Assembly (NCBI RefSeq): GCF_014192225.1
Contig: NZ_JACHXS010000012.1
Coordinates: forward strand, 1-64,000
From: Pseudoduganella umbonata
GTDB taxonomy: Bacteria; Pseudomonadota; Gammaproteobacteria; Burkholderiales; Burkholderiaceae_D
Direction of reading: 5' to 3'
Length of the DNA: 64,000 nt
A program made the position numbers and the translations under genes. Under the pieces are notes generated by a model. That model was not told the DNA's origin. It ran no database searches and was given only the letters and a program-made list of their open reading frames with translations. Every line of letters begins with the position of its first letter. The first letter of the stretch is position 1. Positions 17,920-27,108 of this stretch are shown here, one piece after another.

Positions 17920-20900
17920 TGCTTGGTCTCCGGCAGGTCCATTTCATGCGCGGCGAGGCGGCGCTGCCGCTCGCTGCCCTTGAAGATGCGGCGAATCACG
18001 ACGAAGAAGACGGGAACCAGGAACACCGCCAGCACGGTGGCCGTGATCATGCCGCCCATCACCCCGGTGCCGATGGCCCGCTGGCTGGCCGAACCGGCGC
18101 CGCTGGCCACCACCAGCGGCAGCACGCCCAGGATGAACGCCAGCGACGTCATGATGATCGGCCGGAAGCGCAGGTGCACCGCCTCCAGCGTGGCCTCGGT
18201 CAGTCCCATGCCCTGCGCCTGCAGGTCCTTGGCGAATTCGATGATCAGGATGGCGTTCTTCGCCGACAGCCCGATGATGGCGATCAGGCCCACCTTGAAG
18301 TACACGTCGTTCGGCAGGTCGCGCAGGTGGGCGCCGAGCAGCGCGCCCAGCACGCCCAGCGGCACCACCAGCAGCACGGCGATCGGGATCGATTCGCTTT
18401 CGTACAGCGCCGCCAGCACGAGGAAGGCGGCCAGCAGCGACAGCGCGAACAGCATCGGCGCCTGCGCGCCGGAGGTGCGCTCTTCCAGCGACTGGCCGGT
18501 CCAGTCGATGCCGAAGCCGGGCGGCAGCTGCGCGGCCAGCCGTTCCAGCTCAACCATCGCATCGCCGGTGCTGTAGCCCGGCGCGGCATTGCCGGTCAGC
18601 TTGATCGCCGGGTAGCCGTTGTAGCGCACCAGCTGCACCGGGCCGTTGATCCAGCGCGTGGTGGCGAAGGCGGAGAAGGGCACCATGTTGCCGCTCGTGC
18701 CGGAACGCACGTTCAGGCGCAGGATGTCTTCCGGCTGCATGCGCCGGTTCTGCTCGGCCTGCACGATCACGCGCTGCTGGCGGTTGTTGCTGTTGAAGTC
18801 ATTCACGTACGACGAACCCAGCCCGGCGGACAGCGTGGTGTTGATGTCGGCGAACGAAAGGCCCAGCGCCTGCGCCTTCTCGCGGTCGATGTCCACCTGC
18901 AGCTGCGGCGCGTCTTCCAGCCCCTCCGGCCGCACGCCGCTGAGCACCTTGCTCTTGCCGGCCATGTCCAGCAGCTGGTTGCGGGCATTCATCAGCGCTT
19001 CATGGCCCAGCGAGCTGCGGTCCTGCAGCCGCGCGGTGATGCCGGTGGCGTTGCCCAGTTCGCGGATCGGCGGCGGCGAAAGCGGGAACACGATCGCATC
19101 GGCGATGCCGGACAGCGCGCCGAATGCGCGCCCGGCCAGCGCATCGGCCGACTGGTCCTTGCCCCGCTCGCTCCAGTCCTTCAGCGGCACGAACACCAGG
19201 CCGGCGTTCTGGCCGTTGCCCGAGAATGAAAAGCCGGCCACCGCGATGGTGCGCGCCACTTCCGGCTGCTGGCGGAAATACGCATCCACTTTCGCCAGCA
19301 CCGCGTCGGTACGCGAGCGCGAGGCGCCCGGCGGCAGCTGCACGTTGGTGATGATGTAGCCCTGGTCTTCGTTCGGCAGGAACGACGACGGCAGCCGTAC
19401 GTACAGCCATGCCACCAGTGCCAGCAGCAAGGCGAAGACCAGCATCCAGCGCCCGGTGCTGGCGATGATCTTCGCCACCATGCCCTGGTAGCCCGTCGCG
19501 GTTTTCGCGAACGTGCGGTTGAACCAGCCGAAGAAGCCGCGCTTTTCCACGTGGTGGCCTTTCTCGACGGGTTTCAGCATCGTGGCGCACAGCGCCGGCG
19601 TCAAGGTCAGCGCCATCAGCGCCGAGAACGCCATCGCGGCCACCATCGACAGCGAGAACTGCCGGTAGATGGCGCCCACCGCGCCACCGAAGAAGGCCAT
19701 CGGCACGAATACGGCGATCAGCACCAGCGTGATGCCGATGATCGCGCCGGTGATCTGCGTCATCGCCTTGCGCGTGGCCTCGCGGGGCGACAGGCCTTCC
19801 TCGCTCATGATGCGTTCGACGTTTTCGACCACCACGATGGCATCGTCGACCAGGATGCCGATCGCCAGCACCATGCCGAACATGGTCAGCACGTTGATCG
19901 AGAAGCCGGCCATCTGCATCACGGCAAAGGTGCCCATCAGCGCGACCGGCACCACGATGGTGGGGATGATCGTGTAGCGGAAATTCTGCAGGAACACGTA
20001 CATCACGATGAACACCAGCAGCACCGCCTCCAGCAGCGTCTTGACCACTTCCTCGATCGAGATGCGCACGAAGGTCGACGTGTCGTAGGGCACCGTGTAT
20101 TTCAGGCCGGGCGGGAAGAATTTCTGCAGCTCCTCCATCTTGGCCTTCACCAGGTCCGCCGTGGCCAGCGCGTTGCCGGTCAGCGACTGCTGCACGGCGA
20201 TGGCCACGAACGGCTGGCCATTCAGGCGCGCGCTGATGTTGTAGCTGGAACCGCCCAGTTCCAGGCGAGCCACGTCGCCCAGGCGCACCGTCGAGCCGTC
20301 CGGATTGGCGCGCAGCACCACCCTGGAAAACTGCTCGATCGACGTCAGCTGGCCTGTCACCACCACCGGCGCCTGGTACGTCTGCGTGGTCGGATTCGGC
20401 AGGTCGCCGATCGTGCCGGACGTGACCTGCGCATTCTGCGCGCGGATCGCCGCCGTCACGTCGCCCATGTTCAGCTTGAAACCGGTGAGCTTGTTCGGAT
20501 CGACCCACACGCGCAGCGCGCGCTCGGAACCGAACAGCTGGGCCTGGCCCACGCCGGGAATTCGCTTGATCTCGTTGACGACGTTGCGCGCCATGTAGTC
20601 GCCGATCGCATTCGGGTCCATGCGCCCGTCGGTCGAGTACACGCCGACGAACATCAGGATGTTCGAGCGCGACTTGTTGACCTGCACGCCCTGCTGCGTG
20701 ACGGCCTGCGGCAGGCGCGATTCCACCCGCTTGATGCGGTTCTGCACGTCGACCGCGGCGATGTCCGGATCGGTGCCGGGCAGGAACGTGACGGTGATCG
20801 TCACGCCGCCGGCGGCGTTGCTCTCCGATTCCACGTACTGCAAGCCTTCGGCGCCGTTCATTTCCTGCTCGATCACGCTGGTCACGGCATCGTCGAGCAC

Positions 20901-21065
20901 CTGGGCGGTGGCGCCAGGGTAGTTCGCCGTGACCACGATCGACGGCGGCGCGATGGTGGGGTACTGGGCGATCGGCAGCACCGTGATGGCCAGCGCGCCG
21001 CCCAGCAGGATGAACAGTGCGATCACCCATGCGAACACGGGCCGGTCGATGAAGAAGCGTGGCAT
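17916..21065 (-). CDS. RND multidrug efflux permease (HAE1 family, AcrB/MexB-like)
   Basis: Proton-driven inner membrane pump of 1049 residues, the normal length. It starts MPRFFIDRPVFAWVIALF, has two large periplasmic loops, and twelve membrane helices. The proton-relay aspartate pair is in AIGILVDDAIVVVENVER of helix 4. The second half includes IGLSAKNAILIIEFAKDL of helix 10 with the conserved lysine. The HAE1 class exports hydrophobic drugs and solvents rather than metals. The start directly abuts the stop of the adaptor gene. Confidence 0.96.
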   Translation of the reverse strand: MPRFFIDRPVFAWVIALFILLGGALAITVLPIAQYPTIAPPSIVVTANYPGATAQVLDDAVTSVIEQEMNGAEGLQYVESESNAAGGVTITVTFLPGTDPDIAAVDVQNRIKRVESRLPQAVTQQGVQVNKSRSNILMFVGVYSTDGRMDPNAIGDYMARNVVNEIKRIPGVGQAQLFGSERALRVWVDPNKLTGFKLNMGDVTAAIRAQNAQVTSGTIGDLPNPTTQTYQAPVVVTGQLTSIEQFSRVVLRANPDGSTVRLGDVARLELGGSSYNISARLNGQPFVAIAVQQSLTGNALATADLVKAKMEELQKFFPPGLKYTVPYDTSTFVRISIEEVVKTLLEAVLLVFIVMYVFLQNFRYTIIPTIVVPVALMGTFAVMQMAGFSINVLTMFGMVLAIGILVDDAIVVVENVERIMSEEGLSPREATRKAMTQITGAIIGITLVLIAVFVPMAFFGGAVGAIYRQFSLSMVAAMAFSALMALTLTPALCATMLKPVEKGHHVEKRGFFGWFNRTFAKTATGYQGMVAKIIASTGRWMLVFALLLALVAWLYVRLPSSFLPNEDQGYIITNVQLPPGASRSRTDAVLAKVDAYFRQQPEVARTIAVAGFSFSGNGQNAGLVFVPLKDWSERGKDQSADALAGRAFGALSGIADAIVFPLSPPPIRELGNATGITARLQDRSSLGHEALMNARNQLLDMAGKSKVLSGVRPEGLEDAPQLQVDIDREKAQALGLSFADINTTLSAGLGSSYVNDFNSNNRQQRVIVQAEQNRRMQPEDILRLNVRSGTSGNMVPFSAFATTRWINGPVQLVRYNGYPAIKLTGNAAPGYSTGDAMVELERLAAQLPPGFGIDWTGQSLEERTSGAQAPMLFALSLLAAFLVLAALYESESIPIAVLLVVPLGVLGALLGAHLRDLPNDVYFKVGLIAIIGLSAKNAILIIEFAKDLQAQGMGLTEATLEAVHLRFRPIIMTSLAFILGVLPLVVASGAGSASQRAIGTGVMGGMITATVLAVFLVPVFFVVIRRIFKGSERQRRLAAHEMDLPETKQ

Positions 21066-22244
21066 CTACGCCCCCTTGGCGGCCGGTGCCGGTTGCGAAC
21101 CTCCCTGCGCCGGCTGCCATGCCTGCGGCGTGACGGGCGAGCCGGGCTTGGCCTTCTGGAAGCCTTCGACGATGATCCGTTCGCCGCCCTTCAGGCCTTC
21201 GCTGACGACCCACTTGTTGCCCACCGATGCCTCGGCCTTCACCGGCTGGGCGATCACCTTGTTGTCCGCTCCCACGATCATCACCGAAGCGCCTTCCGCG
21301 CCGCGCACGATGGCCTGCTGCGGCACCGTGATCGCGGCTTCGTCGATGCCCTGTTCGAGGCGGGCGCGCACGTACATGCCCGGCAACAGCGTGCGTTTCG
21401 GATTCGGGAACTGGGCCCGCAGCGACACCGTGCCGGTGCTTTCGTCCACCGAGGCGTCCGAGAACAGCAGCTTGCCGGCCGCCTGGTACTGTTCGCCCGT
21501 TTCCAGCATCAGGGTCACGCGCGCCGCTTCGCTGCCCACGCTTTTCAGGCGGCCGCTGGCCAGCGCCTGGCGCAGCTGCTGCAGCTCCGTGGCCGATTGC
21601 GTCACCGTCACGTAGATCGGATCGAGCTGTTGCACCAGGGCCATCGGCGTCGCTTCGCCCTGGCCGACCAGCGCGCCCTCGGTCACCAGCGCGCGGCCCA
21701 CCCGGCCGGCGATCGGCGCCGTCACTGTCGCGTAGCCGAGGGTCAGGCCGGCGGTCTGGCGCGCGGCCTTCGCGGTGGCCAGGTCGGCGGCGGCCTGCTT
21801 CTGCGCCGTCACCGCGTCGTCGTATTCCTGCTGGCTCACCGCCTGGGCGGCCAGCAGCGGCTTGTAGCGTTTTTCACGCAGGTTGGCCTGTGCCAGGTTG
21901 GCCTCGGCCTTCTGCACGGCCGCCTCGGCACTGGCGAAGCCGGCCCGGAATTCGGCCGGATCGATGCGGAACAGCACCTGGCCGGCCTTCACGTCCGAAC
22001 CTTCCTCGAATGCGCGTTTCAGCACGATGCCCGGCGTGCGCGCCCGCACCTGCGCCACCCGGAACGCTTCCACGCGGCCCGGAAGCTCATCCGTGACAGG
22101 CACGGCGGCCGGCGATACGGTGATCACCGATACGGTGGGCGGCGGCGGGGCGGGGGGAGCTGCTTCCTCCTTGCCGCAGGCGGCAAGCAATGACAGCGAC
22201 AGGACAGCGACAGCGACAGGCGTGCAACGTGCGACATGAATCAT
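21066..22244 (-). CDS. RND efflux periplasmic adaptor lipoprotein (AcrA/MexA-like)
   Basis: Membrane-fusion protein linking pump and outer membrane channel. The 392-residue protein has a lipoprotein signal with LLAACGKEE, a proline-rich linker, and the lipoyl, hairpin and barrel regions of the family (RVRARTPGIVLKR-like segment VRARTPGIVLKRAFEEG, VTAPIAGRVGRALVTEGAL, and SVGNKWVVSEGLKGGERI). It is the first gene of the operon. No TetR or other regulator gene is next to it, unlike acrR or nalC systems, so control must come from elsewhere. Confidence 0.95.
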   Translation of the reverse strand: MIHVARCTPVAVAVLSLSLLAACGKEEAAPPAPPPPTVSVITVSPAAVPVTDELPGRVEAFRVAQVRARTPGIVLKRAFEEGSDVKAGQVLFRIDPAEFRAGFASAEAAVQKAEANLAQANLREKRYKPLLAAQAVSQQEYDDAVTAQKQAAADLATAKAARQTAGLTLGYATVTAPIAGRVGRALVTEGALVGQGEATPMALVQQLDPIYVTVTQSATELQQLRQALASGRLKSVGSEAARVTLMLETGEQYQAAGKLLFSDASVDESTGTVSLRAQFPNPKRTLLPGMYVRARLEQGIDEAAITVPQQAIVRGAEGASVMIVGADNKVIAQPVKAEASVGNKWVVSEGLKGGERIIVEGFQKAKPGSPVTPQAWQPAQGGSQPAPAAKGA

Positions 22245-22342
22245 GGATGATGTCTCGCGAAAGAACGGCAGGGCGGCGGAACTGCGGAAGAGTGCGATAG
22301 TTATTTTATAACAGCCAAGATAACGTTTTCGTATAAGACGAT

Positions 22343-22376
22343 AAAAAGAAAGGGAGCCGAAGCTCCCTTTCTTTTT
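22343..22376. terminator. Strong bidirectional-looking hairpin after the transaldolase gene
   Basis: A perfect 15-bp stem, aaaaagaaagggagc paired with gctccctttcttttt, has the loop cgaa. It lies 52 bases downstream of the transaldolase stop and upstream of the efflux operon. On the minus strand it ends in a T run, so it terminates transaldolase transcripts and insulates the efflux operon. Confidence 0.88.
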
Positions 22377-22427
22377 GCAAGTTGGCTGCTGATGAGCGAC
22401 GTTGTCGCGTCCGCGGCCCGATGCGGC

Positions 22428-23357
22428 TCAGCGCATGCCGGCGATGATCTGTTTCAGCTTGCCCGAGTCGGCACAGAAGGCGCGGATGCCTTCGGCCAGC
22501 TTCTCGGTGGCCATCGCATCTTCGTTCAGCATGAAGCGGAAGGTTTTCTCGTCGACGGAGATCTTCGCCATCGCGCCGGCGCTGTCGGCGGTCAGCTTGC
22601 GCTCGACCGGGTCGTTCGAGTCGGCCAGCTTCTGCAGCAGGTCCGGGCTGATCGTCAGCAGGTCGCAGCCGGCCAGTTCCAGGATCTGGCTGGTATTGCG
22701 GAAGCTGGCGCCCATCACTTCGGTTTCGTAGCCGAACTTGCGGAAGTAGTTGTAGATCTTCTTCACCGATTGCACGCCCGGATCTTCCGCGCCCTCGTAT
22801 TCGATGCCGGTCTGCTTCTTGTACCAGTCATAGATGCGGCCGACGAACGGCGAGATCAGCTGCACGCCCGCTTCGGCGCAGGCAATCGCCTGGGGCAGCG
22901 AGAACAGCAGCGTCAGGTTGGTGTGGATCATTTCCTTTTCCAGGATCTCGGCGGCCTTGATGCCTTCCCAGGTGGAAGCGATCTTGATCAGCACGCGCTC
23001 GCGGTCGAAACCGGCGCGCTCGTACAGGTCGATCAGTTCACGGCCCTTGGCCACGTTGGCTTCCACGTCGAACGACAGGCGCGCATCGATCTCGGTGGAC
23101 ACGCGGCCGGAAACGATCTTCAGGATCTCGCCGCCGAAGGCGATCAGCAGCTTGTCGATCACCTCGCCGGTGGAAGCGTGCGGATTGTCGCGCACGGCCT
23201 TTTCCAGCAGCGGCTTGTATTCATCCTTCTGCACCGCCTTCAGGATCAGCGAAGGATTGGTGGTGGCGTCGCGCGGCGTATAAGCCTTGATCGACTGGAA
23301 ATCGCCGGTGTCGGCAACGACTTTGGTGTACTGCTTGAGCTGTTCGAGTTGATTCAT
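22428..23357 (-). CDS. tal: Transaldolase
   Basis: Moves a dihydroxyacetone unit between sugar phosphates in the non-oxidative pentose phosphate pathway. The 309-residue protein starts MNQLEQLKQYTKVVADTGD and has TTNPSLILKA, the Schiff-base lysine region VLIKIASTWEGIKAAE, and SPFVGRIYDWYKK, all typical of the TalB class. Length is normal. It stands alone with its own terminator. Together with rpiA at 53.5 kb it supplies pentose phosphate steps missing from the Entner-Doudoroff cluster. Confidence 0.96.
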   Translation of the reverse strand: MNQLEQLKQYTKVVADTGDFQSIKAYTPRDATTNPSLILKAVQKDEYKPLLEKAVRDNPHASTGEVIDKLLIAFGGEILKIVSGRVSTEIDARLSFDVEANVAKGRELIDLYERAGFDRERVLIKIASTWEGIKAAEILEKEMIHTNLTLLFSLPQAIACAEAGVQLISPFVGRIYDWYKKQTGIEYEGAEDPGVQSVKKIYNYFRKFGYETEVMGASFRNTSQILELAGCDLLTISPDLLQKLADSNDPVERKLTADSAGAMAKISVDEKTFRFMLNEDAMATEKLAEGIRAFCADSGKLKQIIAGMR

Positions 23358-23531
23358 GACTGGGCCAGGCGATGGGGGAAAAGCGCAATTGTACCGAATC
23401 GCGCCGCTACAAATACGCAGGCATGGGCTGTGGGCTGCGGAATCCCTGCTTCCCCCTGCCGCGCCGCCGGGTTTTGGAAACATTCCGACAACTCGGGTAT
23501 CCTTGCGCCACTCTGCAGAGGCTCGTCCACC

Positions 23532-24782
23532 ATGAAACACATCGCAGTCATCGGCGCCGGGGTTACCGGTGTCACCACGGCTTACGCGCTGGCGCGGCGT
23601 GGCTTTTCGGTCACAGTCATCGAGCGGCATCGCTACCCGGCGATGGAGACGTCGTATGCGAACGGCGGCCAGTTGTCGGCCTCGCATGCGGAGGTCTGGA
23701 ACCACCCGTCCACCCTGCGCAAGGGACTGAAGTGGATGACGCAGCCGGATGCGCCGCTGCTGCTGCACCCGGCGCCGACCTGGCACAAGATGTCGTGGCT
23801 GGCGAAATTCGTGGCGGCGATGCCGCGCTACCGCGACAACACAGTGGCGCTGGCGCGCCTGGCCGTTGCGGCGCGCGAGCACCTGTTCGCGTGGGCGGCG
23901 GACGAAGGCATCGACTTCGACCTGCGCCGCGAAGGCATTCTTCATCTCTACCGCGACAAGGCCGGCTTCGACCATGCGCAGCAGGTTTCCCGCTTGCTGG
24001 CGCAAGCGGGGCTGGTCCGGCAGGCGGTGACGCCGTCGGAAATGCGCGCCATCGAACCCGCACTGGCCGGGAACTACTACGGCGGCTGCTACACCGACAG
24101 CGACAGCAGCGGCGACATCCACCGCTTCACCACCGGGCTGGCCGCCGCGTGCGAGCGCCTCGGCGTTCGACTGCTGTGCGGACGCGAGGTGCTGGCGCTG
24201 GCAGGGCAGGGCGACGGGGTTTCGCTCACGCTGCGCCACGAAGCGGACACCGATACGCAGCGCTTCGACGGCATCGTGATCTGCGCCGGCACGGCCAGCC
24301 GCGCGCTGGGCCGGATGGCCGGCGACCGGATCGACGTCTATCCCGTCAAGGGTTACTCGATCACCGTGCACCTGGCCGACGCGGCCAGCCGGGCCGCCGC
24401 GCCGACTGTCAGCCTGGTCGACGATGCGCCGAAGCTGGTGGCCAGCCGGTTCGGCGCCGACCGCTTCCGCGTGGCCGGCACCGCGGAATTCGCCGGCTTC
24501 GACCGCGACATCCGCCACGACCGCATCCGCCCGCTGGTGGACTGGGTCCACCGCGAGTTCCCCGGCGTGCGCACGGCGGACGTGAAGCCATGGGCCGGGC
24601 TGCGGCCGATGATGCCGGACCTGCTGCCGAAGGTGGGACGAGGGAAGGCGCCGGGGGTGTTCTACAACACGGGCCACGGCCACCTCGGCTGGACGCTGGC
24701 GGCCGCCACGGCGGAACAGGTGGCGCGGCAGGTGGAAGACGCCATGCACCCGGGCGCGGCACGTTCTCCGCTGGCGGCCTGA
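23532..24782 (+). CDS. D-amino acid dehydrogenase, DadA-like FAD oxidoreductase
   Basis: FAD-dependent oxidoreductase of the DAO family, 416 residues. The N-terminal dinucleotide fold has AVIGAGVTGVTTAYALARRG and IERHRYPAMETSYANGGQLSAS in parts, the latter a DadA hallmark. The C-terminal part includes PVKGYSIT, KPWAGLRPMMPDLLP and NTGHGHLGWTLA, matching DadA where flavin and substrate bind. It likely deaminates D-amino acids to keto acids, passing electrons to the respiratory chain. No alanine racemase is next to it. Its start is 174 bases from the divergent transaldolase start. The dadA symbol is plausible but not assigned, because several paralogues are common. Confidence 0.9.
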   Translation: MKHIAVIGAGVTGVTTAYALARRGFSVTVIERHRYPAMETSYANGGQLSASHAEVWNHPSTLRKGLKWMTQPDAPLLLHPAPTWHKMSWLAKFVAAMPRYRDNTVALARLAVAAREHLFAWAADEGIDFDLRREGILHLYRDKAGFDHAQQVSRLLAQAGLVRQAVTPSEMRAIEPALAGNYYGGCYTDSDSSGDIHRFTTGLAAACERLGVRLLCGREVLALAGQGDGVSLTLRHEADTDTQRFDGIVICAGTASRALGRMAGDRIDVYPVKGYSITVHLADAASRAAAPTVSLVDDAPKLVASRFGADRFRVAGTAEFAGFDRDIRHDRIRPLVDWVHREFPGVRTADVKPWAGLRPMMPDLLPKVGRGKAPGVFYNTGHGHLGWTLAAATAEQVARQVEDAMHPGAARSPLAA

Positions 24783-24788
24783 AGCAGG

Positions 24789-25187
24789 CTAAGCCGCAGG
24801 CGCGTGGCACACCACGCAGATCTTGTTGCCGTCCGGATCCCGGAAATACGCGCCGTAGTAGTGCGCATGGTATTCGGGCCGCAGGCCCGGCACACCAGCG
24901 CACGTGCCGCCGCGTGCCAGTGCTTCGGCATGGGCCTGCCGGACGGTTTCCCGGTCGGCGGCCATGAAGGCCACCATCTGCCCGTTGCCAGCTTCATGCG
25001 CCCGGCCGTCCTGCGGAGCGCCGATCAGGAACAGGGGGCGGGCATCGTCGCTGGAGCTCTGCCATCCGGCCCAGGGGCGGGTGCGGTCGCAGAAGCGCTG
25101 TTCGATACCGAGGGTGCGCATCAGCGGCTCGTAGAACGCCAGGGCGTGGTCGAAATCGGTGACGCCGACAAAGACATGGGAGAACAT
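24789..25187 (-). CDS. VOC (glyoxalase/bleomycin-resistance-like) family protein
   Basis: Small metal-dependent-fold protein of 132 residues with the paired beta-alpha-beta units of the family. It starts MFSHVFVGVTDFDHALAFYE and ends with YGAYFRDPDGNKICVVCH, where FRDPDGN is the typical C-terminal motif. The specific function is unknown. It is convergent with the DadA-like gene (6 bases apart) and lies 92 bases after the flavoprotein gene on the same strand. A longer frame upstream is an antisense artefact. Confidence 0.86.
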   Translation of the reverse strand: MFSHVFVGVTDFDHALAFYEPLMRTLGIEQRFCDRTRPWAGWQSSSDDARPLFLIGAPQDGRAHEAGNGQMVAFMAADRETVRQAHAEALARGGTCAGVPGLRPEYHAHYYGAYFRDPDGNKICVVCHAPAA

Positions 25188-25279
25188 CGTGCAGGAACCT
25201 CGCAGGTGGATGGGTGGCCGATCTTGGCACGGATGCGTTGCCGTAACAATATCGGTTTGCGAAATCAGCGCTCGGCCGA

Positions 25280-26062
25280 CTACGCGGGCGGTGCCGCCAG
25301 ATGGGCATCGATGCCGGAAACGCCGGGCGCCACCCGGTCGGCCAGCACGTGGCCGTCCGGATAGTCTCCGCCGTTTTGCGGGCGGAACGGTATCGGCTGT
25401 TCGGTGAACAGGTGCCGCATCCGGCTTGCCAGTCCCGCTTCGGCACGTTCTATGTCGCCGGCGCTCATGCGCGCCGCGCTGTATACCGCGTGCGTGGGCA
25501 GCACGTCCATCCCGGCGAAGAACAGCGTGCCGTGGGTGACGGGGAACAGCAGCTGTTCCAGCGGGCCATTGATGCCACGCCCCGAATAATCCTCCTGCGG
25601 CCCGCCGACGGCCACCGACAGCATCGCCCGTTTGCCCGCCAGTCCGCCGGCGCCGTAGCGGTACCGGTTCCCCGCATCGCGGTAGCCATACGCGAGTCCA
25701 TAGGCAAAGACCCGGTCGAACCAGCCTTTCAGGATGGCGGGCATGCCGAACCACCACAACGGGAACTGGAAGATGACCGCGTCTGCGGCCAGCAACTTTT
25801 CCTGTTCGGATTGCACGTCGGGCGTCTGCCTGCCGCTGGCATAGGCGTGACCGGATTCGGCGATGAAGGAAAGGCGTGTCCGGTCCAGCCTCTGCGGGAA
25901 ATCCTGTTCGTCGAAAACCGCCTTCCATCGCATGGCATACAGGTCGGACAGCATTACCTCATGGCCCTGCGCGGCAAGGCTTGCCGTGGCCGCCGCCAGC
26001 AACCGGCTGCTCAGTGAAGCCGGCTCGGGATGCGCGTGCACCAGTAGTACTTTCTTTGACAT
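25280..26062 (-). CDS. NAD(P)H quinone oxidoreductase-like flavoprotein (flavodoxin-2 family)
   Basis: Probable FMN/FAD two-electron quinone or nitro reductase related to NQO1, MdaB and KefF. The 260-residue protein starts MSKKVLLVHAHPEPASLSSRL, the phosphate-binding loop, and contains FQFPLWWFGMPAILKGWFD, the family signature at the flavin site. SVAVGGPQEDYSGRGINGP is also characteristic. It is divergent from a LysR regulator gene with a 92-base shared promoter region, so it is probably the target of that regulator. An upstream in-frame ATG at 26095 lies too far into the shared region. Confidence 0.88.
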   Translation of the reverse strand: MSKKVLLVHAHPEPASLSSRLLAAATASLAAQGHEVMLSDLYAMRWKAVFDEQDFPQRLDRTRLSFIAESGHAYASGRQTPDVQSEQEKLLAADAVIFQFPLWWFGMPAILKGWFDRVFAYGLAYGYRDAGNRYRYGAGGLAGKRAMLSVAVGGPQEDYSGRGINGPLEQLLFPVTHGTLFFAGMDVLPTHAVYSAARMSAGDIERAEAGLASRMRHLFTEQPIPFRPQNGGDYPDGHVLADRVAPGVSGIDAHLAAPPA

Positions 26063-26084
26063 GTCCGTTCTCGCGGGAGTTGGT

Positions 26085-26104
26085 CGATGCGGCATCTTGC
26101 ATCG
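26085..26104. promoter_or_regulatory. Inverted repeat in the LysR/flavoprotein divergent promoter
   Basis: cgatgc and gcatcg are separated by 8 bases (20 bases in all). The site lies 22 bases from the flavoprotein start and 50 bases from the LysR start. LysR proteins usually bind such dyads between divergent genes. No binding data support this one. Confidence 0.45.
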
Positions 26105-26154
26105 CGCCGCCGCCCTTGTGAACTGCAGGAAAGTTTTGCGGTACTATCCAAAAA

Positions 26155-27081
26155 ATGAATACCAGCCGGATGGACTTCAACCTGCTCGTGACCCTCGAGG
26201 CGCTGCTGGCCGAGCGGAACGTCAGCCGTGCGGCGCAGCGGCTGCACATCAGCCAGCCGGCGCTGAGTTCGCGGCTGAACCGCCTGCGCGCGCTGTTCGG
26301 CGACGAGCTGTTCATTCCCGGGCACCGGGGCATGATGCCGACTGCCATGGCGCTCGAACTGGAGGAACCGCTGAGGGCGGCACTGGACCAGCTCAGGGGA
26401 GTCGTGGCGGCAGCGCGCGCGTTCGATCCTTCGCGCGACCGGCTCGTGGTCAATATTGCCGCTTCGGACTACATGCAGGCCGCCGTCCTGCTCGACTTCA
26501 TGCTGGCGCTGCGGCAGGAGGCGCCCGGCGTCCGGATCGCGCTGCGGCACATCGATCCGGCCCGGCTCGGCGAGCAGATGGAGCAGGGCGCGGTGGACCT
26601 GGCATTCCTGACGCCTGACCTGGTGGCGGAAACGCTGCGGTTCCGCCCATTGCTTGCCGAACGCTATGCGCTGGTCGTACGGAAAGGGCACCCTGCCGCG
26701 CGGCGCGGCATCAGCAGCCAGGCCTTCTCGGAACTCGACCATGTGATCGTCTCGCCGCGCGGGGGCGGTTTCTCGACGGCGGCGGACGACGTGCTCGAAT
26801 CGATGCACCTCAAGCGCAATGTCGCGATGTCGGCGTCATCGTTCCTGTTCGTGCTCGATGCGGTGCGGCGCTCCGATCTCGCGGCGCTGGTGCCGGCGCG
26901 GCTGTTGCGGAACCGGACGGGCGGGCTGCGCGTGCTGGAGCCGCCGATCCCGGTACCCGGTTTCGCCGTGTCGATGGTGTGGCACGACAGGGCTCACCGC
27001 GATCTGGCGCAGCGCTGGCTGCGCCAGCGCTTGATCGACCATGTGGCGGCAGGCGAGGGGCAGGCAGGTGCGCCTGCCTGA
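26155..27081 (+). CDS. LysR family transcriptional regulator
   Basis: The 308-residue protein has an N-terminal winged helix-turn-helix (about 7-66: FNLLVTLEALLAERNVSRAA in parts, SQPALSSRLNRLRALFGDELF) and a periplasmic-binding-like effector domain. RNVSRAAQRLHISQPALSS is the recognition region. It is of the NodD/NahR/LinR-like branch by its MDFNLLVTLEALL start. Divergent from the quinone-reductase-like gene, which it probably activates in response to a quinone or aromatic compound; the inducer is unknown. Confidence 0.92.
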   Translation: MNTSRMDFNLLVTLEALLAERNVSRAAQRLHISQPALSSRLNRLRALFGDELFIPGHRGMMPTAMALELEEPLRAALDQLRGVVAAARAFDPSRDRLVVNIAASDYMQAAVLLDFMLALRQEAPGVRIALRHIDPARLGEQMEQGAVDLAFLTPDLVAETLRFRPLLAERYALVVRKGHPAARRGISSQAFSELDHVIVSPRGGGFSTAADDVLESMHLKRNVAMSASSFLFVLDAVRRSDLAALVPARLLRNRTGGLRVLEPPIPVPGFAVSMVWHDRAHRDLAQRWLRQRLIDHVAAGEGQAGAPA

Positions 27082-27108
27082 TGCCGGGGATGCGAGGCCG
27101 GTCCGCGC

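Noticed and set aside
22392..23531. N-terminal extension of the DadA-like protein
   Set aside because: Antisense shadow of the transaldolase gene; the FAD-binding start MKHIAVIGAGVTG is clear.
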